Origin: RGIG6374 sp045600965
Lineage (GTDB): Bacteria; Bacteroidota; Bacteroidia; Bacteroidales; UBA932
Reading direction: 5' to 3'
DNA: 30,250 nucleotides
Assembly (NCBI GenBank): GCA_045600965.1
Contig: JAZRYW010000030.1
Span: 1-30,250, forward strand
Shown here: positions 23,177-30,250 of the stretch, piece after piece
How positions within the stretch are numbered: the first letter of the stretch is position 1
How the letters are laid out: each line of letters opens with the position of its first letter
Translations under genes and position numbers: made by a program
The notes under the pieces: model-generated
What the model saw: the letters and a program-made list of their open reading frames with translations, nothing else
Databases searched by the model: none
Told to the model about the DNA's origin: nothing

Positions 23177-24931
23177 ATGAAAAAGATCAATATAATCATT
23201 GCAACATTTGCGGCAGTCTGCGGACTGGTATCCTGTGCGGGTGAACTCGACGTGACGAATCCCAACAACCAGACCACCTATGACTTCGGCGACAGCGAGT
23301 CCGAACTCAGGGAAGCCGTAATCTCCTGCTACAACAGAATCCGTCTCGAAGGCTCCTTCGCCCGAGTGGGATATACAATGGACGCTGTCCGTGGCGACGA
23401 AGTATGGAACTCGTCACAGCAGTGGTATCTCCCCTATGACAACCTCAACGCCGTAGCCACCGATGAAATAGGCTGCCTGTGGATATGGCGTGACTGCTAC
23501 CACATCGTGAACCGCTGCAACTTCGTCCTCTCCAAGGTTGACGCTGCAGGTCTCTCCGACTCCGCTTACAAGGAAATCAAAGGCCAGGCCCTCTTCCTGA
23601 GAGGTCTTGCATACTATGAGATTGCCACTTATTTCCAGTCAGCGCCCCTGTTCAACGACTACGCCCAGTACTCGAGCCTGGAAACAATGTTCCAGGCGAA
23701 CGTAAGCCAGGATGAACTCTTCGAGCAGATCGATGCCGACTTCTCAGAGGCTATGACCCTCCTTCCGTCGCGCGATGCCGGTGGTGAGTGGGCTCTGGGC
23801 CGCGCCACCTGCGGTGCAGCCGCCGGCTATTACGCAAGGTCGCTTATGTTCCGTCACAAATACGCCGAAGCGCTCGCTGTCCTGAAGGATATCATTTCCG
23901 GCGTATACGGCACATACAGGCTTATGGCCGACTACGGTGACAACTTCCGCGAGGGAACAGCCTATGAGAACAATGCCGAGAGCCTCTTCGAGGTCCAGTA
24001 CCTTGACTTCGGAATGGGCGGAACAGACGAGGAATGGACTCCTGTCAACATAAGTTCCAACGCCACCCAAGGTCACGCAGTCGAGTCCAACTACGGCTCG
24101 CAGCAGCTCGGATCGTGGGGAGACCTCGCCGTCTCACCCTGGCTATACAACCTCTTCAAGGCAGAGAAGTGCACCGACGGCACACTTGACCCGCGTCTCT
24201 ACTGGACAGTGATGTCATACGAACCGGAGTACAGCGCCTATACCGGCCTGAAGACCGCTGCATATCCTAACGGTGACCCCCGTTCCAACGTGGTTTACTG
24301 CAACGAAATCGCGGAAACTCCGCTCTCCAACACTTCCATCGGAGGCATTTCCATTGCCAAGTTCACGAACGCGCGCAACAACCTCTACAGCACCATCACC
24401 ACCGGTCTCCACTGCGGTGTGAACCTCAGGTTGATGCGCTATTCCGATGTCCTGCTGCGCGCCGCAGAGTGTGAGAATGAGATCAGCGGTCCCACTCAAA
24501 CGGCAATCGACTGGATCAACCAGGTTCGCAAGAGAGTCGCTCTGCCCGAACTTAATCTTTCCGACTTCCCTTCAGCAGACGCTCTCTTCGAGCAGATTGC
24601 CAACGTGGAGCGGCCCAAGGAGTTCGGCTGCGAGAACGGGCGTGGAATCGACCTTCTCCGCTGGGGATTCTTCTACTCTTCAGAGCGTCTGGCTCAAATC
24701 AAGGACCACGGGGCGTACCTGCGCAACGGCCAGGCCGACACCACTCCGGTTTCAGCCTCGACGGGAGATGATTCATCGTTCAATTATTTTGCGAAGGGAC
24801 ACGAATACTTCCCTATCTACCAGACCACTCTCGATGCCAATCCAAAGCTTACGGGCAACTCGGCAAATAACAACCACGACAACGGTGAAGAGTTCCTTTC
24901 CAAATGGACTGTTCATCCTGTGATAAAATAG
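23177..24931 (+). CDS. SusD/RagB-family surface lipoprotein
   Basis: The 584-residue lipoprotein (acylated Cys20 in CGLVSC) forms the lid on the SusC barrel and binds incoming glycan. The N-terminal LDVTNPNNQTTYDF and the helical TPR-like scaffold with KGQALFLRGLAYYEIATYF (about 135-153) are typical, as is the C-terminal NVERPKEFGCENGRGIDLLRWG segment. It is the last gene before a terminator, pairing with SusC 26 bases upstream. Confidence 0.96.
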   Translation: MKKINIIIATFAAVCGLVSCAGELDVTNPNNQTTYDFGDSESELREAVISCYNRIRLEGSFARVGYTMDAVRGDEVWNSSQQWYLPYDNLNAVATDEIGCLWIWRDCYHIVNRCNFVLSKVDAAGLSDSAYKEIKGQALFLRGLAYYEIATYFQSAPLFNDYAQYSSLETMFQANVSQDELFEQIDADFSEAMTLLPSRDAGGEWALGRATCGAAAGYYARSLMFRHKYAEALAVLKDIISGVYGTYRLMADYGDNFREGTAYENNAESLFEVQYLDFGMGGTDEEWTPVNISSNATQGHAVESNYGSQQLGSWGDLAVSPWLYNLFKAEKCTDGTLDPRLYWTVMSYEPEYSAYTGLKTAAYPNGDPRSNVVYCNEIAETPLSNTSIGGISIAKFTNARNNLYSTITTGLHCGVNLRLMRYSDVLLRAAECENEISGPTQTAIDWINQVRKRVALPELNLSDFPSADALFEQIANVERPKEFGCENGRGIDLLRWGFFYSSERLAQIKDHGAYLRNGQADTTPVSASTGDDSSFNYFAKGHEYFPIYQTTLDANPKLTGNSANNNHDNGEEFLSKWTVHPVIK

Positions 24932-24933
24932 GT

Positions 24934-24941
24934 TATCTTTG
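24934..24941 (+). promoter_or_regulatory. Possible promoter -7 box for the second GH43 gene
   Basis: TATCTTTG begins 3 bases after the SusD stop codon and fits TAnnTTTG. The -33 position reads GTTC, a weak match. A transcript from here would start near 24947 and carry the terminator hairpin in its leader. Confidence 0.35.
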
Positions 24942-24980
24942 GTTAATAAAAGCATGGACAGTTATTAGAATCTGCCCGTT

Positions 24981-25016
24981 CAGGGGTGGAGACCATCCTC
25001 CACCCCTGTTTTTTTT
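24981..25016 (+). terminator. Strong Rho-independent terminator between SusD and the second GH43
   Basis: CAGGGGTGGAG (24981-24991) pairs perfectly with CTCCACCCCTG (24998-25008) around a 6-base loop, followed by eight T. The next start codon is only 9 bases past the T run, so the hairpin must lie in the leader of any transcript that expresses the next gene. Confidence 0.93.
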
Positions 25017-25024
25017 GAGACGAA

Positions 25025-26962
25025 ATGATGAAATCCTTCAAAGTCCTTTCTGTGGCCGTGCTTACGGCGGCTTTTTGCTTTTGCTCCTGTGGTGGAGATG
25101 AGCCGGTGGTCCCGGTAAATCCCGACGTCCCCGGGGGTAACGTGGATGCAATAACGGTTTCTTCGCCGGTGGTGTCCGACATTCAGTCAAAAAGCGCCAG
25201 AGTCAGCGCGTCTACCACAGCGCAGACGGACGAAATCAAGCAGAAGGGTTTCGTATGGTCCACAACGCCGGACCCTTCGATATCTTCCGACAGGGTCCAG
25301 TGCCAGGATGATTTCAGCGCGGAACTTACCAATCTGAAATCGGGCACGGAATTTTATCTCAAAGCCTATGTTATGACATCAGGCAGCGGCACTGTCTATT
25401 CCGATCAGGTGACCTTCAGCACCGTGGAATCTGCCGATCCGGCCGACTTTGTCGCTCCGGACTATCCTGACAATTACACCGGCATTTCAGACTGGTCGAA
25501 ACGCTCCCAGTGGAATCTTGCCAACGTCCACGATCCGACCGTCTGCCTCGCTGAGGACGGATACTACTATATGTACCAGACAGATGCGTCCTATGGCAAC
25601 GCTCACCTGGCCGGAGGCCATTTCCACTGCCGCCGTTCGAAAAACCTCGTGGACTGGGAATATTACGGATCTGTAATGAAGAGCCTTCCCTCCTGGGTGC
25701 CCGGGAAACTTGATGAAATCCGCAGGGATATGGGGTTGCCCGCGTCAACTGCCAAAGACTCCGACTACGGATACTGGGCTCCCTGTGTACGCAAGGTCCG
25801 CAACGGCCTTTACAGATTATATTATTCCATAGTGGTCCCGGGCAACATTGACGCGAACAGGACAAGCTGGGCTGAACGCGCGTTCATCGGTATGATGGAA
25901 ACCTCGGACCCTTCCGACAATGACAGTTGGGTGGACAGAGGATACGTCATCACCAACGCCTCTGACAAGGGGCTGAACTTCTATGTCAACCCCAACGAGT
26001 GGGAGAGTTGCTATTTCCTCTGGAACGCCATCGATCCATCATATATCATCACCCCGGAAGAGGAGCACTGGCTTGTCTACGGCAGCTGGCACAGCGGCCT
26101 TGTTGCCGTCAGACTGGATCCGGAGACCGGCAAGCCCGCTCAGGCCCTTCCCTCCCCCTGGGGGACAGCCGACGATGTGGCCCCTTATGGAAAGAGGATA
26201 TACACCCGGCTGATGACAAGCCGCTGGCAGGCCTCCGAAGGCCCTGAGATAATTTACAACAACGGCTGGTATTATCTCTTTATGGCTTATGACGCCCTCG
26301 ACGTCCCTTATAATACCCGCGTTGTCCGTTCCCTCAACGTCGACGGGCCGTACGTGGATATGTATGGCACTGAAGTCAGCGCCGCCGGAGGGGATGCCTA
26401 CCCGATTGTCACTCATCCATACAGGTTCTCCAAGGGCTACGGCTGGGTGGGCATCAGCCATTGCGCCGTATTCGATGACGGTGACGGACATTGGTATTTC
26501 TCCTCTCAGGGAAGATTTCCGGTGAACGTAGGCGGCAACGCATACAGCAACGCCCTGATGATGGGACATATCCGCCGTATCGTATGGTGCCCCTCATCGG
26601 CCGCGGCCCCTGATGACCTGTGGCCCGTGGTGCTTCCTGAACGCTATGCCAGTGTGCCGGACTACGGCGCGCTGACTTCCGACGACCTTGCGGGCGTCTG
26701 GGAGCACATCGACCTGAAATACAATTATGGAAAGCAGGACAGCTCCGAGAAGCTGGTCCTTTCACCTGACGGCACTATGGGCGGCGCACTGACCGGAAAA
26801 TGGAAATATGATGCAGCCACCGGACGCCTGACACTGGGAGACTGCGTGGTCTGCGTCGAGCGCGAGGTTGACTGGGAGGCATCGCCTCGTCGCGTGACCA
26901 TCGTCTATTCCGGCATTGACAAGGCCCGAAGGTGTTCTCTCTGGGGCAAGAAGGTCGACTGA
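25025..26962 (+). CDS. GH43 arabinanase-type lipoprotein with Ig-like and C-terminal lipocalin-like domains
   Basis: The 645-residue protein has a signal with likely acylated Cys22 (FCFCSC followed by GGDE), so it is membrane-anchored and probably surface-exposed. A fibronectin/Ig-like domain spans about 40-135. The GH43 propeller (about 145-545) has Asp169 in VHDP (base), Asp336 in WNAIDP (modulator) and Glu404 in SEGPE (acid), plus His478 in GISHC at the metal position. A C-terminal small beta domain (about 560-645, LAGVWEHIDLKYNY...) recalls the lipocalin-like end of Bacteroides arabinanases. I infer it makes the first cuts in arabinan at the surface. The exact subfamily is not settled. 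It lies behind a terminator and so is likely expressed less than SusCD or separately controlled. Confidence 0.88.
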   Translation: MMKSFKVLSVAVLTAAFCFCSCGGDEPVVPVNPDVPGGNVDAITVSSPVVSDIQSKSARVSASTTAQTDEIKQKGFVWSTTPDPSISSDRVQCQDDFSAELTNLKSGTEFYLKAYVMTSGSGTVYSDQVTFSTVESADPADFVAPDYPDNYTGISDWSKRSQWNLANVHDPTVCLAEDGYYYMYQTDASYGNAHLAGGHFHCRRSKNLVDWEYYGSVMKSLPSWVPGKLDEIRRDMGLPASTAKDSDYGYWAPCVRKVRNGLYRLYYSIVVPGNIDANRTSWAERAFIGMMETSDPSDNDSWVDRGYVITNASDKGLNFYVNPNEWESCYFLWNAIDPSYIITPEEEHWLVYGSWHSGLVAVRLDPETGKPAQALPSPWGTADDVAPYGKRIYTRLMTSRWQASEGPEIIYNNGWYYLFMAYDALDVPYNTRVVRSLNVDGPYVDMYGTEVSAAGGDAYPIVTHPYRFSKGYGWVGISHCAVFDDGDGHWYFSSQGRFPVNVGGNAYSNALMMGHIRRIVWCPSSAAAPDDLWPVVLPERYASVPDYGALTSDDLAGVWEHIDLKYNYGKQDSSEKLVLSPDGTMGGALTGKWKYDAATGRLTLGDCVVCVEREVDWEASPRRVTIVYSGIDKARRCSLWGKKVD

Positions 26963-27129
26963 TGTCGGCCGTGACTCGCGTCCGCTCGTAAGTCGCCTGA
27001 CGATAAGATCCCGTTTTTTCTGTTCTGCTCGAAGTAATTCAAGGCAATTTTTCCTTTTACGCGATCAAACTCTGATGCCTGGAATTCATTTCGGCTGATT
27101 TCAAAGTATTACTTTTTTTGCATGGTGAA

Positions 27130-28464
27130 CTAACAGAAGACAGTATAGATGGCCCAGACACCGATCATGGATGCAAGACCGCACAGCAGTGTTCCCAATG
27201 TGTGAAGCTTGTATCCCATCTTGATGCTCATGTTGGACATTTGGGTGACAACCCAGAAGAAACTGTCGTTGACGTGTGACACGACCATAGCTCCGGAGCA
27301 GAGGGCGGTGACGGCAAGCGCGACCTCGAATGGAGTCACGAAGCCCAGCGTTCCCATAAGCGGAGCGATGATGGATGCCGTGGTGATGATGGCAACGGTT
27401 GAAGATCCTTGTGCTGACTTGAGTGCGGCAGCGATAAGGAACGGCAGCCATATGCCGAACTTGAAGTTTGCGAACGAGTCTCCGAGGACATTGGCGATGC
27501 CGGCATCCCTGAGAATCATTCCGAAGGAGCCTCCGGCAGCGGTAATCATGATGATGATGGCCGCAGATGCCATTGCCTTGCCGACCCATCCGGTGGTGGA
27601 CAGCATGTCTTTCTCGAGTTTCTTAGGAAGGAAGATAGCTATGGCGAGACCGAACAGGAGCGCCATGACAGGCTCACCGATGAATCCCATAATGGTCTTG
27701 AACAGACCTGGGCCGAAAGGTGCGGAAGGGAGGTCGGAAACTGACTTCAGCACGATAAGCAGCAGAGGGATGACGACCGGCAGGAATGATTTTGTGCCGG
27801 ACGGAGCTTCCTTGAGTTTTTCAGCAATGTCGTTCTCGTTTTCGTCCGCGCCCGGGTCTATTTGATATCTCTTCGCACATCTTGTCACGAAGAAATAGGC
27901 GGCAATGACAGCGAATATGCTCGCCATCACTCCGGTCAAGATGACAAGGCCGAGATCTGCCTCCATGATGCCCGCTGCCGCAATAGGGCCCGGAGTAGGA
28001 GGAACAAGGCAGTGAGTGATGGTGAGACCGAGACTGAGTGCGATGGCAGTGCCGGCAAAAGAGATTTTCGCCTTTTTCGTCAAAGCCTTGTTGAGAGGAG
28101 TCAGAATCACGAAGCCTGAGTCGGCATAGACAGGGATGGAGATGAAATAGCCGAGGAGAAGCATGGCAAGAGGCACGCGCTTTTCACCCACGAGCTTCAA
28201 CACTCCCCTCGCCATCACATAGGCTCCGCCCGATTCCTCCAGGAAGGTGCCTATGATGCAGCCGACGACAATCACGATGCCGATGGAACCGACTGTGTTG
28301 CCGAAGCCGTTGTTCACTGACTTTATGATGTCACCGAGCGGCATGCCCGAAAGAAGCCCGAAGCCGATGGCAGCTATGATCAGGGCAAGGAAAGGGTGCA
28401 GCTTGAGTTTTGTTGTCGAAAGGACGATGAACGCAATCGCGATTATCAGCAGTTCAATAAGCAT
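27130..28464 (-). CDS. GntP-family permease
   Basis: The 444-residue inner-membrane protein has about 12 membrane segments and typical GntP-family stretches (GYFISIPVYADSGFVILTPL near 105, THCLVPPTPGPIAAAGI near 150, and AALKSAQGSSTVAIIT near 345). The family imports gluconate and related sugar acids with protons; the substrate here is not determined. It starts 12 bases after the stop codon of a truncated dhaK fragment. In other bacteria DhaK-like kinases of four-carbon sugars and GntP-type carriers can be neighbours, which hints at a four-carbon sugar acid, but this is inference. No clear terminator is seen downstream. Confidence 0.93.
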   Translation of the reverse strand: MLIELLIIAIAFIVLSTTKLKLHPFLALIIAAIGFGLLSGMPLGDIIKSVNNGFGNTVGSIGIVIVVGCIIGTFLEESGGAYVMARGVLKLVGEKRVPLAMLLLGYFISIPVYADSGFVILTPLNKALTKKAKISFAGTAIALSLGLTITHCLVPPTPGPIAAAGIMEADLGLVILTGVMASIFAVIAAYFFVTRCAKRYQIDPGADENENDIAEKLKEAPSGTKSFLPVVIPLLLIVLKSVSDLPSAPFGPGLFKTIMGFIGEPVMALLFGLAIAIFLPKKLEKDMLSTTGWVGKAMASAAIIIMITAAGGSFGMILRDAGIANVLGDSFANFKFGIWLPFLIAAALKSAQGSSTVAIITTASIIAPLMGTLGFVTPFEVALAVTALCSGAMVVSHVNDSFFWVVTQMSNMSIKMGYKLHTLGTLLCGLASMIGVWAIYTVFC

Positions 28465-28476
28465 GGCAATTGTACT

Positions 28477-28623
28477 TTATGCGCCGGGGAGTTCCCTGGC
28501 GGCGTCCTTGAATTTGAAAACTCTTTTGTTCTCAGTGGCTGCGACAAGTTCAGGGTTGGCTTTCACGAAGCCTTCCAGCATCTCGTCCACGACCATGCTC
28601 TGGTCATTGATGATTTTTTGCAT
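28477..28623 (-). pseudogene. Truncated dihydroxyacetone-kinase DhaK N-terminus (48 residues)
   Basis: The short frame starts MQKIINDQSMVVDEMLEGFV and continues KANPELV..., very like the start of DhaK-type kinases (MKK(L/I)IN..., DEMLEG, A-HP-L). It stops after ELPGA, just where the family continues into the KVG...GGGSGHEP phosphate loop. The next gene, gntP, begins 12 bases later, so the remaining ~280 residues are missing rather than frameshifted. It cannot be a kinase. It is either the scar of a deletion or a retained small leader protein coupled to gntP. Homology is judged from memory of the family. Confidence 0.6.
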
Positions 28624-28720
28624 ATGGTTCTATTTTTAAGAATGACTTAGTGTTTTGTAATACAATAGGAATGGACTATTTTGTGCTTTGATCCTGTTGC
28701 AGGAGTCTGGAAGTCAGGGT

Positions 28721-28736
28721 AGTATTTCAAAATACT
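28721..28736. repeat. Short palindrome at the end of the acyltransferase gene
   Basis: AGTATTTCAAAATACT has 7-base arms around CA and abuts the acyltransferase stop codon. It is AT-rich and lacks a T tail on the minus strand, so it is at best a weak terminator. Confidence 0.35.
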
Positions 28737-29936
28737 TTACCGGTTGGAATAAAGAATCCCACGACGCGTCTGATACCTGTTTCCCATTGACATTGCTGTC
28801 AGTTTCGGCAAAAACCGTTCAAGCAGATAATAAACTGGAATGCTTGTACCTACCATTACAGCCGGCGTCAGAAAATACACGATGCCCAACTGCAGGTACG
28901 AATAGGCCCCTATGATTTCATACAGGGAATCCCTGATTATTTGAACAACAAGTCCGACGTCTAAAACATTAATGAGATTCGTCACAAAGATGAAGAAAGC
29001 AACTCTGACTAAAAATGGATTAGGCTTGGCCAGGCTTTTCTCAATAAGAAATGAGGCGGTTGCAAATGCAAGGAAACTTCCGAAGATAGTAAAGATATAT
29101 GTGTAAAAAGTCCCGTACGTTCCGTATATGCCGCCATAATATACTCCCAAGGCGCAAAAGACGAGAGATGCTGGTATAAGCAGACGGACGTGTCTGCGTG
29201 AGAATTCGCAGATGTTTTTTCCGTTCAACGCGAAATACGCGCCAATGGAAAAGAACAGCAGGCCATTGAAACCAAGACCGGGCACAGGGATATAAATATC
29301 AAGGAAATATGATACGGCAAACAATGCAATAATAAACAATTTGGTTTTTCTGATAAGCATATATATAATCGGTGAAATAAAGCAAAGTGCCATCAGGTCC
29401 TGTAAGAACCATAACGTACCGTTTACCGGGCCATCTTGAAAACAGATGTCCCAACCCAGTATATTTTCAGGCCTAGGAATTTTTACATACTGAAAGAAAA
29501 TGTTCCAAACAGACAATCCGTTGACATATTCATGGACAATATCTGCAGAATGGTCAGCTATTGCCAATATCGCAAATCTGACAAGATTGATGATTACAGG
29601 AATGATATTCCACAGAATATATGGAATGAATAATGTACGGAAACGTTTTCTGAGCTTTTCCTTATAAAGCTGCCACGACCAGACATTGATATTTCTAAAG
29701 AACAGGTAACCCGAAATAATGAAAAACGTAGGAACCGTCATGTGCGGAATCACATACGAGAACAAAATACACAGGGCATTATATATGCCATGTCCCGACA
29801 GCAGGGGAAAATCGGCCTCGTCAATACTAGTAGTGATTATTAGCAAATGACCAAATACTACCAAAATCATCAATGGGAAACGCAGCAGATCGAAAGTCTG
29901 TGATTGATTTCTGCTCCAGTCAATTCTTGACTCCAT
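28737..29936 (-). CDS. Acyltransferase-3 family membrane protein
   Basis: The 399-residue protein has about 10 membrane segments and belongs to the acyltransferase-3 family, which O-acylates (often O-acetylates) surface sugars or related molecules. The family's R-x10-H motif is present at Arg19-His30 (LLRFPLMILVVFGH). VPTFFIISGYLFF and GTLWFLQDLM are also typical. The acceptor is unknown. Base composition is clearly more AT-rich than the genes to its left, suggesting later acquisition. ATG 29936 is supported by a -7 box just upstream, which implies a very short leader. Confidence 0.88.
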   Translation of the reverse strand: MESRIDWSRNQSQTFDLLRFPLMILVVFGHLLIITTSIDEADFPLLSGHGIYNALCILFSYVIPHMTVPTFFIISGYLFFRNINVWSWQLYKEKLRKRFRTLFIPYILWNIIPVIINLVRFAILAIADHSADIVHEYVNGLSVWNIFFQYVKIPRPENILGWDICFQDGPVNGTLWFLQDLMALCFISPIIYMLIRKTKLFIIALFAVSYFLDIYIPVPGLGFNGLLFFSIGAYFALNGKNICEFSRRHVRLLIPASLVFCALGVYYGGIYGTYGTFYTYIFTIFGSFLAFATASFLIEKSLAKPNPFLVRVAFFIFVTNLINVLDVGLVVQIIRDSLYEIIGAYSYLQLGIVYFLTPAVMVGTSIPVYYLLERFLPKLTAMSMGNRYQTRRGILYSNR

Positions 29937-29946
29937 TTTAGCACTT

Positions 29947-29954
29947 CAAAAATA
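29947..29954 (-). promoter_or_regulatory. Possible -7 box of the acyltransferase gene
   Basis: TATTTTTG on the minus strand fits TAnnTTTG. No -33 box lies at normal distance. A start near 29941 would leave only about 5 bases of leader. Confidence 0.35.
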
Positions 29955-30003
29955 ACGTTATGGACGAAACATACATGGCTATGGAATTTTCAGATTGCTG
30001 ATT

Positions 30004-30250
30004 TCATTCAGTTTGATATTCAAAACTGTCAACGTCGAAGTATCCTTTGTCAACCTCTTTGTTACTTTGTGCGAATACACCCAGCATCACCCCTGTGAAT
30101 CCGCCGATCACCTCTGTCGAAAGGTAGCGGAAATCCATCTTGGCAAGAGTGATGTAAGTACGATTATCCGAAGATAGCTGAAGGTAGTAATAATCCTTGT
30201 CTGAGGAGATTCGCAAATAGGCTGTATTGCCTTTCAGCTCAATCTCCTGC
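30004..30250 (-). CDS. C-terminal end of a GH43-type glycosidase (start outside the window)
   Basis: The frame is open from the right edge and ends at 30004. The visible 81 residues (QEIELKGNTAYLRISSDKDY..., MDFRYLSTEVIGGFTGVMLG, FAQSN..., FDVDSFEYQ) resemble the C-terminal concanavalin-like beta-sandwich of GH43 beta-xylosidase/arabinofuranosidase enzymes. The STEV-GGFTGVMLG segment and closing F-YF-Y pattern are characteristic. The catalytic domain is not in the window, so activity is inferred. It may extend the arabinan locus or belong to a second hemicellulose locus. Confidence 0.75.
   Translation of the reverse strand, partial: QEIELKGNTAYLRISSDKDYYYLQLSSDNRTYITLAKMDFRYLSTEVIGGFTGVMLGVFAQSNKEVDKGYFDVDSFEYQTE

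Noticed and set aside
26963..27129. Possible terminator or small RNA after the second GH43 gene
   Set aside because: T-rich stretches occur but no convincing stem was found for either strand.
27209..27865. 218-residue plus-strand frame rich in Met and Ala
   Set aside because: Antisense of the GntP permease; the permease motifs are clear on the minus strand.
1..30250. CRISPR array, insertion sequence or prophage
   Set aside because: No regularly spaced repeats, transposase, integrase or phage structural gene was seen.

Overview
The window looks like a piece of a Bacteroidales chromosome, probably from a gut or rumen species. A 16S rRNA 5' end with a Bacteroidales-type sequence sits at the left edge. 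Many genes are preceded by the Bacteroidetes promoter form (TTTG, 19-20 bases, TAnnTTTG). There is a SusC/SusD pair, an AraC-type sensor with a periplasmic propeller, and pyruvate:ferredoxin oxidoreductase, all typical of anaerobic Bacteroidales. The family cannot be fixed from the sequence alone. Base composition is moderately GC-rich until about 28.6 kb and clearly AT-richer after that.

Left part (1-7.3 kb), read leftward: an OadA-like carboxyltransferase, tRNA-Arg(CCG), pyruvate:ferredoxin oxidoreductase (nifJ), fabD, then the promoter and first ~440 bases of an rRNA operon. These four genes look like one pyruvate/acetyl-CoA to fatty-acid transcription unit with a tRNA inside it. The OadA-like protein has a C-terminal biotinyl-type domain in which the biotinyl lysine motif is missing. 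Divergent to it are tRNA-His and tRNA-Ala with a clear terminator.

Middle part (7.3-12.0 kb): a compact fused ResB/CcsA-type cytochrome c assembly protein with no cytochrome beside it, then an outer-membrane beta-barrel protein divergent from a membrane-bound LytTR regulator. The LytTR promoter predicts a leaderless or nearly leaderless mRNA.

Right part (12.0-27.0 kb): a polysaccharide utilisation locus that I infer targets pectic alpha-1,5-L-arabinan. It comprises GH51 arabinofuranosidase (minus strand), a divergent membrane sensor with an AraC output but no kinase or receiver, a GH43 endo-arabinanase, a lipoprotein with a duplicated Trp-rich domain (likely a surface glycan-binding protein placed before SusC rather than after SusD), SusC, SusD, a strong terminator hairpin, and a second, lipoprotein-type GH43. 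The likely route is surface binding and cutting by the lipoproteins, import by SusCD, and periplasmic digestion by the GH43 and GH51 enzymes.

Right edge (27.1-30.25 kb), all leftward: the C-terminal end of another GH43-type enzyme, an AT-rich acyltransferase-3 gene that looks acquired, a 48-residue remnant of dihydroxyacetone kinase DhaK, and a GntP-family permease. No CRISPR array or insertion sequence was seen. No gene-free stretch exceeds 300 bases; the longest are 445-651 (rRNA leader and promoter), 6949-7138 (divergent promoters and an inverted repeat) and 26963-27129 (nothing recognisable).
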